Shown here piece after piece: positions 49,526 through 58,319 of a stretch of DNA of 64,000 nucleotides. The stretch is from Eubacteriales bacterium (GTDB lineage: Bacteria; Bacillota; Clostridia; Christensenellales; CAG-138), in NCBI GenBank assembly GCA_028694155.1, contig JAQUTY010000001.1, positions 124,001 through 188,000 on the forward strand, read 5' to 3'. The position numbers and the translations under genes are program-made. Under the pieces are notes generated by a model, which worked only from the letters and a program-made list of their open reading frames with translations, was not told the origin of the DNA and ran no database searches. Position 1 is the stretch's first letter. Each line of letters begins with the position of its first letter.

Positions 49526-51289
49526 TGTGGCTTGCTTCTTTAGCTTTGCTCGTTCTTGCTCTCGCTGAAATTGCTCGTTTCTGGCTTTTGCCTCGGCAAG
49601 CAGGGAACCGTCACCGAATACTGCCCCGCTCTGTCGAAGGTCACTTCGACTGTTTTCCCATGCTTGGTAAAGACTTCTTCTATCGCTTGCAGTATATAGG
49701 CTACTTTGCTGTCGTCGTGCTTGATTGCTTCTTGTATCGTCATAATAATCTCCTATTCCGTTAAAAATATTTTCAAACTGTTCTTTTATCTGTTCGGGTG
49801 TAACATTGGTGTCAAAGTTCAGTATTCGCACAACATTGTTCGTTGTGTCTAACGTTGCTGCATCAAATCCAGCAGACTTAATCAGGTCGTGGAGTGTCTC
49901 GATGTCACCGTCAAGGTTCTTTACTGGAATTTCGAGTTCAATGCAAGTTGCTTTGTCTTGTTCGTTCTCCGCCAAGTAACGTCCGCTTATGACAGATTCC
50001 TGCGTTTCATGCCCCATATCTCCAAGCATCGAAGCGAATACGTCTGCCGCTTCCTGCGATTCGGCTTTGATGATAAAGGTTGAGCTGATTTCTCGGACCT
50101 TCTCGCCCGTTTTCTCAAAGGTATAGCTACCAACGTTATCCTCTGTTCCAACTATTTCAACGCCTAATGACTTGGCAATTTTCTCTGCGGCTTCCTTGAA
50201 CGGAACACTGACCTTGCTACGCACATCGGAAAAGTTGCTGTTTGTAACCTGCGTGTTGTGATACGGAGCAACTATCGCCCTGTACTCTTGCCTAATATCA
50301 TTATACACATCGGATTGTTCTGTGTCAACTTGTTCCGTGTCGTTAATCGTCCGCGGCGTGTCTGTATGCGTTACGACTGCCTTTGCGTTTTGGAATGCTG
50401 CCTTGAACATGGCGTTTCCTGCAAGCAGCTGCTTGTCGGGTCGCACCTTGCCATAGTTGGATATTATGTCTTTGAGCCTCGTCCAAAACCGTTGTGCCAC
50501 ATTCGGAGCATCGGAAACAAACGCTGCGACGGCTTGTGGGTCGTTGAGCAGTATTTCCGAATTAACCATTGCCACAACTTCACTCTCGACTTGTGCAGGC
50601 GTTAAAGCAATGCCCTCTTGCAGATAGTCGGCGGTCTTTTGCGCTGCAATCACGCTAAAGTCCATGCCCTGCGAACGCAGATAGCCCTTCGTGAAACGGA
50701 GCATCGCTTGATATGCGGAACTGTTTGTTTCAATGAAATGGCTTAGTTCGTGCTTGATGGTAACAAACATGGCACTCTGCGATGTTGGGTCGATGTACCT
50801 CTCGTTTATGTACAAAACTCCGTCAGTGTAAAGTCCCTGCGCATTTGGAGAATAGTCAGCATGGTTTTCTTGCAAATTATGAGTTTTCTCAAACGATTCA
50901 TCAAATGTGGCAATCTCGATTTTCACGCCAATTGCAGCAGCAAAGCGTATCGCTTGACGCTTCTGTTCGGCAATGGAACGTGCGTTGCCAGCGTCCCGCT
51001 CGCTACGCACGTATTCGTTTACTGGCTGTGTCCTGCGTGCTAAACTGTCTTGATTGATGCTCATGCCTAATTTGATGGCTTCAATCTCTGCGGAGAAGTC
51101 CTGCAAGTAACCATTGAAGTGCCGTGCAAGCAAAGCGGTTGCGTCTTTGACCTTCTTGTTGTTTGCTTTCTGTGAACTATTTGCCTCTTTAGTGGCTGTG
51201 GCTAAACGCTTCTCGTCACGAGCCTTTAGGTTTTCGTACATCAAACAGAATTGAATTGTTGTAAGTATAGTTTGCCATGATGCCGCCAT
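49511..51289 (-). pseudogene. Polyvalent mobile-element protein with zincin domain, fused to RHS at its 3' end
   Basis: The frame of up to 592 residues contains MFVTIKHELSHFIETNSSAY, a zincin HExxH, in the style of the metallopeptidase module of phage/ICE polyvalent proteins. Further domains follow, with an acidic, charged C-terminus. The last codons (ATAADV) come from RHS sequence, so the gene is truncated. The 5' part is uncertain because another short frame overlaps 51216-51289; MYENLKARDEKRL near residue 17 is a more natural start. It shares style with the relic at 1871-3334. Confidence 0.6.
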
Positions 51290-51425
51290 CGCTGCAAAAA
51301 TAGTAGATGTACAACGCGCCGGTGTCAGGAAAGTAGCAAGCCATATCTGAATCCGTCAATCGCAGTCTATTACTGTTATTGTCAAGAGTAATTGTCTGCG
51401 CCTGTCTCTGTATTTGCTTAATAGG
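51216..51425 (-). pseudogene. Unidentified short frame
   Basis: A 69-residue frame reads TLDNNSNRLRLTDSDMACYF and PDTGALYIYYFCSDGGIMAN. It looks like a small piece of a larger protein, joined to the polyvalent gene in another frame. No family recognised. Confidence 0.25.
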
Positions 51426-51582
51426 TCAGTATTAGTTCGGCTATTGTCTTGTCGGAATAACCCAACTTGCGTAGTGCCTCTATCCGTCTCGGACTTTGTG
51501 TCGATAGTATCTCCTTCACGTCCTCGTCCGTCAGATTGTCTATGTCGTATTCCTTCTTCATTACTTCCTGCGGTGTCAGCAT
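51418..51582 (-). CDS. Small hypothetical protein (54 aa)
   Basis: ATG 51582 is preceded by AAAGGAGAATGATTT. The product begins MLTPQEVMKKEYDIDNLTDE and ends RIEALRKLGYSDKTIAELIL TY. The C-terminal part has a helix-turn-helix feel (LRKLGYSDKTIAEL), so a small DNA-binding or mobile-element accessory protein is possible. Confidence 0.5.
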   Translation of the reverse strand: MLTPQEVMKKEYDIDNLTDEDVKEILSTQSPRRIEALRKLGYSDKTIAELILTY

Positions 51583-51678
51583 ATAAATCATTCTCCTTTA
51601 TTTAATTATACTTGGTTGCTGTTGTTGTGTCAACTTGTTCTGTGTCAACGACCGTGTCAAGTTGTTCCGGGTAAAAAA

Positions 51679-52163
51679 TTAGCTAACGAGGGAAGCGGCG
51701 GAAAGAGATTTTAGGAGAAGATAGCGTCCGTTGACCTTGCCAGAGGTCTCTGACGCGGGTTCAAAGCAGCTCCAGTCATGCTTTTTGTGCAGGAAGCCTT
51801 CAACCTGTTTCTCTGCGTAATCGCTGTATCGCGCATAGCCTGTTTCCGAAAGGGCTTTTCTATCTTTGGCTCGTTCGGTTCGGCTTCGCGATATGCGAAC
51901 ATCGTTTGAAGTTACAACACCTCCATTCTTGGTAAAAGCACGCAGCATTGCCATCTGCCGCAGCCCGTCGGCGCTCCATGCCAGTGGGTTGCGTGATAGT
52001 CGGTCAGACAGGACATGGCTTACCAGCGGTTCGGTGCAGCTGCCGCATAGGTCGCCTTGTTCCCGTTTCACGATTGACTCCCAATGGTCAGGTCGGAATT
52101 ATCGAAAATCTCCAAAACTTTTTCTACCATATTGGCGGCAATCTGTAGTATAATATCTCTCAT
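51679..52163 (-). pseudogene. ISLre2-family transposase, internally deleted
   Basis: The N-terminus MRDIILQIAANMVEKVLEIF (ATG 52163) runs into TIGSQS and stops. In another frame the C-terminus follows directly: VSHVLSDRLSRNPLAWSADG, then LRAFTKNGGVV, the ISLre2 conserved tail. The central few hundred codons are missing, so this is an inactive deletion derivative. It separates the polyvalent fragment from the outermost RHS fragment. Confidence 0.75.
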
Positions 52164-52269
52164 GGGGAACTCCTTTCGGTTTCTGAATGTTTTAACGCTT
52201 ACAGAATACCACAGATTGGGGTTCCCTGTACATTTTTTTGCAAGCACCAAGCCGTTTCGCCGCCGCACG

Positions 52270-52291
52270 TCCTGCCCCCGCGGGGGCAGGA
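52270..52291. repeat. Perfect GC-rich palindrome
   Basis: TCCTGCCCCCG followed immediately by its complement CGGGGGCAGGA, 22 bp with no loop, upstream of the transposase relic. Possibly part of the IS end or a terminator. Confidence 0.6.
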
Positions 52292-52384
52292 GCCACAGCT
52301 CCGTTACCTCCGTCAATCCTCATTACAAAACATCTTCCGTTTCGCCCAACTCGCTCAAGAAATTACCCAGTATTATTTTACACT

Positions 52385-52462
52385 AACATTACATCGCCTT
52401 GTGCATTTCTTTGGTAATAGTAGGTCGTGTAGGCGCTTCCGCTGTTGGTTGAGTAGTCCACG
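52385..52462 (-). pseudogene. Outermost RHS fragment
   Basis: The minus strand encodes VDYSTNSGSAYTTYYYQRNA and QGDVM, a piece of the RHS repeat also found in every cassette. It marks the right edge of the RHS island, beyond the ISLre2 relic. Confidence 0.75.
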
Positions 52463-52590
52463 AAAACTACCCTTCTTGTATATTGAGTTCGTCTGCGTTT
52501 TCTCTGACCTTACAATATGTAGACACATTTGGAAGGCAGTTGCAGAAAATATTTTTACTTTTTTTGCAAATAGTGAGAATAAAGTGCCGG

Positions 52591-52619
52591 TTGCATACTG
52601 GTGGCCGTTTTGGTACAAT
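52591..52619 (+). promoter_or_regulatory. Promoter of the LysR-type gene
   Basis: TTGCAT (52591-52596), 17-bp spacer, TACAAT (52614-52619) with an extended -10 TGG. It lies about 90 bp before the LysR start. Confidence 0.6.
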
Positions 52620-52712
52620 AAGGATGTGAAAAGCGCCGTATGCAGCGATTGTGGAGGATTTGCTTTGGGGTACTTGGCACAAACGATGCTGAAGCCGAAG
52701 GGAAAGATTATA

Positions 52713-53636
52713 ATGAATATCCTTTATATGAAATATGCACTTGAAATTGCAAAAACCGGTTCGATAAATAAGGCATCAGAAACGTTGTACATTGCACAGC
52801 CGAATCTGAGCCGTTCAATGAAAGAGCTTGAAGTTTCACTTGGCGTTACGCTTTTCGAGCGCACATCAAAGGGCATGACTCCAACGCCCGAAGGTGAGAA
52901 ATTTTTGCAATATGCCGAGAAAATTCTGCGTCAGGTAGATGAGGTTGAGTCTTTATTCAAAAGCACAGGAGTTGTCAAGCAAAAGTTTTCTGTATCCGTA
53001 CCTCGCGCCAGCTACATTGCATACGCTTTTTCGAGGTTTTCAAATAGCATTTCTGCGGATGGTCAGGTTGAGATTTTCTACAAAGAAACCAATTCGCTGG
53101 AAGCAATTAACAACATTGTCAATGCGGATTATCGACTTGGCATTGTAAGATACGCAGCGCAGCATGACAAGTATTTCAAAGATGCACTTGAGCATAAAGG
53201 GCTGCAGTACGAGCTGATAACAGAGTTTTCGTATGTGCTTGTTATGAGCAGGGAGCACGCTCTTGCCAATAAAGAGGAAATCACCTATGACGACTTGCTG
53301 CCTTACATCGAGATTGCACATGCCGACCCTTATGTTCCCTCGCTTCCACTTGTTGAGGTGCGAAAGAATGAACCTCCTGAGGGCATCAACCGCCGAATAT
53401 ATGTATTTGAACGTGCAAGCCAATTTGAGCTGCTCGCTGAAAACCCATCAACCTTCATGTGGGTATCGCCTATTCCGAATGAACTTTTGAATCGATATGG
53501 CCTAATTCAAAAAATCTGCGTTCAAAACAAGAGGGTTTATAAGGATGTCTTGATATACAAGGAAAACTATTCTCTTTCGGAGCTTGATAAGATATTTATT
53601 ACTGAGCTATGCGAGGCAAAACGCAAATACTTGTAA
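52713..53636 (+). CDS. LysR-family transcriptional regulator
   Basis: The 307-residue protein begins MNILYMKYALEIAKTGSINK with the LysR winged HTH (ASETLYIAQPNLSRSMKELE, VTLFERTSKGMTPTPEG). A periplasmic-binding-like effector domain fills residues 90-300. Earlier in-frame codons run back into RHS sequence and are not used. It precedes rex and adhE in the same direction, so it may regulate them; palindromes at 53660-53716 are candidate sites. The effector is unknown. Confidence 0.9.
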   Translation: MNILYMKYALEIAKTGSINKASETLYIAQPNLSRSMKELEVSLGVTLFERTSKGMTPTPEGEKFLQYAEKILRQVDEVESLFKSTGVVKQKFSVSVPRASYIAYAFSRFSNSISADGQVEIFYKETNSLEAINNIVNADYRLGIVRYAAQHDKYFKDALEHKGLQYELITEFSYVLVMSREHALANKEEITYDDLLPYIEIAHADPYVPSLPLVEVRKNEPPEGINRRIYVFERASQFELLAENPSTFMWVSPIPNELLNRYGLIQKICVQNKRVYKDVLIYKENYSLSELDKIFITELCEAKRKYL

Positions 53637-53659
53637 ATTAAATCCCTGTTGCCTAAATA

Positions 53660-53674
53660 TTCCGTATGACGGAA
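53660..53674. promoter_or_regulatory. Candidate LysR-type operator
   Basis: TTCCGT-ATG-ACGGAA is a perfect 6-3-6 inverted repeat with T-N11-A symmetry, about 24 bp after the LysR stop and upstream of rex. A T run follows, so a weak terminator is the alternative. Confidence 0.4.
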
Positions 53675-53692
53675 ATTTTTTGCATTAACGGC

Positions 53693-53716
53693 ATATCGAT
53701 ACACATAATATCGATA
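53693..53716. promoter_or_regulatory. Tandem ATATCGATA sites upstream of rex
   Basis: ATATCGATA occurs at 53693-53701 and 53708-53716, 15 bp apart. A TATAAT at 53754-53759 (weak -35 TTCCCT, 17-bp spacer) is the likely rex promoter, so these sites lie at an activator position. No classical Rex box (TTGTTAA...TTAACAA) is seen. Confidence 0.4.
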
Positions 53717-53788
53717 TATCAAATGCGGAATTCCCTTTCTTCTTTTTGCGCGCTATAATTCAGTTAGCAAAAGAAGGAGAGACAGGTC

Positions 53789-54451
53789 ATGGAAAGGAAA
53801 GGCTTTTTGACTAAACCAATGTTGGAACGAGTTCCAGAGTACCTTGAGTATTTGAACGAAGCGATTAAGCATGGTATTCAAAATGTTTCCGCAACGAACA
53901 TTTCGTTGGCACTTGGCTATGGAGAGGTGCTTGTTAGGAAGGACTTGGCAGGCATTAGCGGTGCAGGAAAACCAAAGACCGGATATGAAATTAAGCCTCT
54001 TATTGCCAGACTTGAGAGCATATTGAGCCCTGACGGCGGGGTGACTGCTGTTGTGATAGGAGCAGGTAAGCTCGGCAAGGCCGTTTTTGATTACAATGGC
54101 TTTGGCAAATACGGCATAAAGATTACAGCCGCATTTGATGTTGATTCAAAAATATTATCCTTATCCTCAACGTCCAAACCGATTTTTCCGCTTTCGGAAC
54201 TAAACAGCTATTGCTTGTATCATAGTGTAAATATTGCAATTATTACAGTTCCGTCAAGTGCTGCGCAAGAGGTGTGCGACATTGCTGTGTCAAGCGGAGT
54301 ATGTGCTATTTGGAATTTTGCTCCCATAAAACTCAAAGTTCCCAAAAGCATACAACTTAGAAATGAAAACTTGGCATCATCTTTGGCATTGCTTGCCGCA
54401 CAGTCAACAAAAAAAGATAGTTTAACCCATGTCGTGAAGAACAGCCCATAG
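53789..54451 (+). CDS. rex: Redox-sensing repressor Rex
   Basis: Rex represses fermentation genes when NADH/NAD is low and releases DNA on NADH binding. The 220-residue protein has the N-terminal winged helix (VSATNISLALGYGEVLVRKD) and a Rossmann domain with VVIGAGKLGKAVFDY. The C-terminal swapped helix is present. GGAGAGA precedes the ATG. It is followed by adhE, a known Rex target class. Confidence 0.93.
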   Translation: MERKGFLTKPMLERVPEYLEYLNEAIKHGIQNVSATNISLALGYGEVLVRKDLAGISGAGKPKTGYEIKPLIARLESILSPDGGVTAVVIGAGKLGKAVFDYNGFGKYGIKITAAFDVDSKILSLSSTSKPIFPLSELNSYCLYHSVNIAIITVPSSAAQEVCDIAVSSGVCAIWNFAPIKLKVPKSIQLRNENLASSLALLAAQSTKKDSLTHVVKNSP

Positions 54452-54508
54452 AGGTTGCTTTGGGAACATTGGTAATTTTACAAATACATGATAATAGGAG
54501 GAACAATC

Positions 54509-57205
54509 GTGAAAGAAAAAGAATATGTTTTTACTGATGGAGTGGACAAGCTTGAAATTGCTATCAACCGTGTTAGAGAAGCGCAAAAGCAATACGCCAC
54601 CTATACTCAGGAACAGGTGGATAGAATATTTCTTGCCGCTGCAACAGCGGCTGATAAGGCAAGAATTTCACTTGCCAAGCTTGCCGTAAAGGAAACAGGC
54701 ATGGGAATAGTTGAGGACAAGGTAATTAAAAACCACTACGCCTCAGAATACATCTACAATGCATATAGGAACACAAAAACCTGTGGAGTAATCGAGGAGG
54801 ACAAGGCGTTTGGCATCAAGAAGATTGCAGAGCCAATAGGTGTGATTGCTGCGGTCATTCCTACAACCAATCCAACCTCGACTGCAATTTTCAAAACTCT
54901 GATAGCTTTGAAAACCCGTAACGGAATTATCATTAGTCCGCACCCAAGAGCTAAAGATTCAACCATTGCCGCAGCAAGGATTGTGCTTGAAGCCGCAGTT
55001 GCGGCAGGCGCACCCGACGACATAATTGCATGGGTGGATGTTCCAAGCCTTGAGATGACAAACCTTGTAATGAAGGAAGCCGATATCATTCTTGCTACCG
55101 GTGGCCCCGGAATGGTAAAGGCAGCTTATTCCTCGGGCAAACCTGCACTGGGAGTGGGCGCCGGAAATACTCCTGCAATAATTGACGACACAGCAGACAT
55201 AGTTCTTGCCGTCAACTCCATTATTCATTCCAAGACCTTCGATAACGGAATGATTTGTGCCTCAGAGCAGTCGGTTATCGTGCTTGACGCTGTATATGAC
55301 GCTGTAAAAGCCGAGTTTTCAGACAGAGGTTGCTATTTCCTCAATCGAGAAGAAACAGAAAAGGTCAGAAAAACGATTGTAATCAATGGTGCGCTCAACG
55401 CAAAAATTGTCGGGCAAAAGGCAGTAACGATAGCAGAACTGGCAGGAGTAACCGTGCCCATGGGAACGAAAATACTCATAGGCGAGGTTGAAAGCGTTGA
55501 ACTCTCTGAAGAGTTTGCACACGAGAAGCTCTCCCCCGTGCTTGCAATGTACAGAGCCAAAAATATTGCTGATGCTTTTTTGAAGGCGGAACACCTCATC
55601 GCGGACGGCGGTTACGGGCATACCTCCTCAATTTATCTCAACGTTACCACGGAGCAGGAAAAGCTAGCGGAATTCTCTCAGAGAATGAAGACCTGCAGAA
55701 TCCTTGTGAATACGCCTTCTTCGCAGGGCGGTATTGGGGATTTGTACAACTTTATGCTCGCTCCTTCGATGACGCTCGGTTGTGGCTCATGGGGAGGAAA
55801 CAGCGTATCAGAGAATGTTGGAGTGAAACATCTAATTAACATAAAGACCGTCGCTGAGAGGAGAGAGAATATGCTTTGGTTCAGAGCACCGGAAAAGATT
55901 TATCTAAAGAAAGGCTGCTTGCCCATAGCACTTGACGAATTGAAAACCGTGCTTGGTAAGAAAAAAGCCTTCATTGTTACCGACAGCTATCTATACAATA
56001 ATGGGCACACAAAGCCGATTACCGACAAGCTCGATCGGCTGGGAATTGAGCACACTACGTTCTTTGACGTTGCTCCCGATCCAACGCTTGCTTGCGCAAA
56101 AGCGGGCGCAGAGCAAATGAAATCCTTCAAACCTGATGTAATCATCGCACTGGGCGGTGGTTCTGCAATGGATGCAGGAAAAATTATGTGGGTGCTATAT
56201 GAGCATCCTGAGGCGGACTTCATGGACATGGCAATGCGTTTTATGGATATTCGTAAACGTATTTATACCTTCCCGAAGATGGGCGAAAAAGCATACTTCA
56301 TCGCCATTCCTACCTCCGCAGGCACAGGCAGCGAGGTTACTCCCTTTGCCGTTATCACTGACGAAAAAACAGGCGTGAAATATCCGCTTGCCGATTATGA
56401 GCTGCTTCCAAAAATGGCTATCATTGATACAGACTTCCACATGACAGCTCCTCGTGGATTGACAGCAGCATCCGGAATTGATGCCGTAACCCATGCGCTT
56501 GAAGCGTACGCCTCCATGATGGCGACCGACTATACGGACGGATTGGCAATACAGGCATTAAAGGTTATCTTCCAATACCTGCCCCGTGCTTATGACAATG
56601 GACAAAACGACGTAGAAGCTCGTGAAAAGATGGCAAATGCTGCTACTATGGCGGGAATGGCATTTGCAAACGCATTCTTAGGTGTTTGCCACTCAATGGC
56701 ACACAAGCTAGGTGCCTTCCACCACATTCCACACGGAATTGCAAATGCGCTCATGATTGATGAGGTTTTGCGTTTCAATGCTGCACAGACGCCTGAAAAG
56801 ATGGGAACTTTCCCTCAATATGATCATCCGCATACGCTTGCTCGTTATGCGCAAATAGCCGACAGTCTTGGAATTGGCGGCACGAATGACGAAGAAAAGC
56901 TGAACAATCTTATCAATGCGATTGATGCTCTTAAAGCAAGAGTGGGAATCAAGCCAACGATTAAGGACTATGTTGCCAATGAAGCAGATTATATGGACAG
57001 GCTCGATGAAATGACGGAACAAGCGTTCGACGACCAGTGCACCGGTGCCAACCCACGTTATCCGCTTATGAGCGAAATTCGGCAAATGTATTTGAACGCT
57101 TATTATGGCAAAGAGTTTGTAGAGGCCGAAAGACCTTGTCAGGATATGAGCCCGCTTAATCCCGACCCGATTAAGCGAATCTACCGCAAAGGCAAAAAAA
57201 TGTAA
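54509..57205 (+). CDS. adhE: Bifunctional acetaldehyde/alcohol dehydrogenase AdhE
   Basis: AdhE reduces acetyl-CoA to acetaldehyde and ethanol with two NADH and forms filaments (spirosomes). The 898-residue protein has the aldehyde dehydrogenase half (catalytic Cys in NGMICASEQSVIV near residue 250) and the iron ADH half (GGGSAMDAGK near 555; HSMAHKLGAFHHIPHG near 732). GTG 54509 is chosen because AGGAGG sits 7 nt upstream; the earlier ATG at 54488 has no site. Confidence 0.97.
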   Translation: MKEKEYVFTDGVDKLEIAINRVREAQKQYATYTQEQVDRIFLAAATAADKARISLAKLAVKETGMGIVEDKVIKNHYASEYIYNAYRNTKTCGVIEEDKAFGIKKIAEPIGVIAAVIPTTNPTSTAIFKTLIALKTRNGIIISPHPRAKDSTIAAARIVLEAAVAAGAPDDIIAWVDVPSLEMTNLVMKEADIILATGGPGMVKAAYSSGKPALGVGAGNTPAIIDDTADIVLAVNSIIHSKTFDNGMICASEQSVIVLDAVYDAVKAEFSDRGCYFLNREETEKVRKTIVINGALNAKIVGQKAVTIAELAGVTVPMGTKILIGEVESVELSEEFAHEKLSPVLAMYRAKNIADAFLKAEHLIADGGYGHTSSIYLNVTTEQEKLAEFSQRMKTCRILVNTPSSQGGIGDLYNFMLAPSMTLGCGSWGGNSVSENVGVKHLINIKTVAERRENMLWFRAPEKIYLKKGCLPIALDELKTVLGKKKAFIVTDSYLYNNGHTKPITDKLDRLGIEHTTFFDVAPDPTLACAKAGAEQMKSFKPDVIIALGGGSAMDAGKIMWVLYEHPEADFMDMAMRFMDIRKRIYTFPKMGEKAYFIAIPTSAGTGSEVTPFAVITDEKTGVKYPLADYELLPKMAIIDTDFHMTAPRGLTAASGIDAVTHALEAYASMMATDYTDGLAIQALKVIFQYLPRAYDNGQNDVEAREKMANAATMAGMAFANAFLGVCHSMAHKLGAFHHIPHGIANALMIDEVLRFNAAQTPEKMGTFPQYDHPHTLARYAQIADSLGIGGTNDEEKLNNLINAIDALKARVGIKPTIKDYVANEADYMDRLDEMTEQAFDDQCTGANPRYPLMSEIRQMYLNAYYGKEFVEAERPCQDMSPLNPDPIKRIYRKGKKM

Positions 57206-57218
57206 GGAGGAGCAGAAA

Positions 57219-57968
57219 ATGAGACTTGACAGAGTAATTGCAGTAAGGAATAACAAAACTGTGTACCGCGATGGCGAAAAATGTATTAAGGTTTTTGATT
57301 CCGATTATTCAAAGGCAGATGTGCTCAATGAGGCGTTGAACCAAGCTCGAGTTGAGGAGACGGGACTTCATATTCCAAAAATAATTGAGGTAACAATGCT
57401 CGACGGAAAATGGGCGATTGTATCCGAGTATATCAAGGGCAAGACTCTTTGGCAGCTGATGAGTGAGAATCCCCACAAAAAGGGTGAATACCTTAACCAG
57501 TTGGTAGACATTCAGCTTGAGGTGCAGTCAAAGAGCTGCATAAAGCTGAACAGATTGAAGGATAAAATGCTTTCAAAGATTAGCCAGACGACGCTTGATG
57601 CAACCACGCGCTATGATCTCCACACACGTCTTGAGGCAATGCCTAAGCATACAAAGCTATGCCATGGGGACTTCAATCCGTCCAACATAATTATTTCCGA
57701 GGATGGAACGCCCTACATTATCGACTGGGCGCACGCTACTCAAGGCAATGCCTCAGCGGATGCCGCAAGAACCTATCTGTTGTTCTGGCTTGCAGGAGAT
57801 ATTGACGGAGCCAACGAGTATCTTGACTTGTTCTGCAAAAAGAGTAATACCGACAAACGGTATGTTCAAAAGTGGATGCCCATTGTGGCTGCTTCACAGT
57901 CGGTCAAGGGTAACGAAAAAGAACGCCAGTTCCTGCTTTCATGGGTTGACGTAGTAGATTATCAATAA
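57219..57968 (+). CDS. Aminoglycoside phosphotransferase-like kinase
   Basis: The 249-residue protein has a kinase fold with the catalytic loop LCHGDFNPSNIIIS near residue 147 and the metal site YIIDWAHATQGN. AAGGAGGAGC precedes ATG 57219, 13 bp after adhE. APH-type kinases phosphorylate small molecules such as choline, sugars or antibiotics. The substrate is unknown; the adhE-hydrogenase context gives no antibiotic hint. Confidence 0.85.
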   Translation: MRLDRVIAVRNNKTVYRDGEKCIKVFDSDYSKADVLNEALNQARVEETGLHIPKIIEVTMLDGKWAIVSEYIKGKTLWQLMSENPHKKGEYLNQLVDIQLEVQSKSCIKLNRLKDKMLSKISQTTLDATTRYDLHTRLEAMPKHTKLCHGDFNPSNIIISEDGTPYIIDWAHATQGNASADAARTYLLFWLAGDIDGANEYLDLFCKKSNTDKRYVQKWMPIVAASQSVKGNEKERQFLLSWVDVVDYQ

Positions 57969-57982
57969 ACGGAGGAAGTATT

Positions 57983-58222
57983 ATGAAAATTACAGTGTGT
58001 ATCGGATCATCGTGTCACATCAAGGGCTCACGGCAGGTCGTTGAACAGCTACAATTCCTTATTGCTGAGAACAAACTGAAGGACAAGGTTGAGCTTTCGG
58101 GAACTTTCTGCATGGGAAAATGTCAGCAGGGCGTCTGCGTAACAGTAGATGACGAATTCTTTTCTGTCAGCCCTGAAACGGTAAAGACGTTTTTTGAGAG
58201 CGAAGTACTAAATAAGCTCTAG
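57983..58222 (+). CDS. Thioredoxin-like [2Fe-2S] ferredoxin (NuoE/HydC-like)
   Basis: The 79-residue protein has CIGSSCHIKGS near residue 6 and CMGKCQQGVC near 44, four cysteines placed as in thioredoxin-fold [2Fe-2S] proteins. Such proteins move electrons between hydrogenase and NAD(P)H modules or sensors. GGAGG precedes the ATG. It starts the hydrogenase-related group. Confidence 0.85.
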   Translation: MKITVCIGSSCHIKGSRQVVEQLQFLIAENKLKDKVELSGTFCMGKCQQGVCVTVDDEFFSVSPETVKTFFESEVLNKL

Positions 58223-58319
58223 TAGAAACCAACTGAGTCCACTCGATATCCATAAGTGCTATTGGGACGAAATAACATCTAATCCTTGGGCTCTATTTTT
58301 GGAAGGAGAAACAATTATA

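Noticed and set aside
52401..52712. N-terminal extension of the LysR protein
   Set aside because: The extra residues are translated RHS and intergenic sequence; the family start is at 52713.
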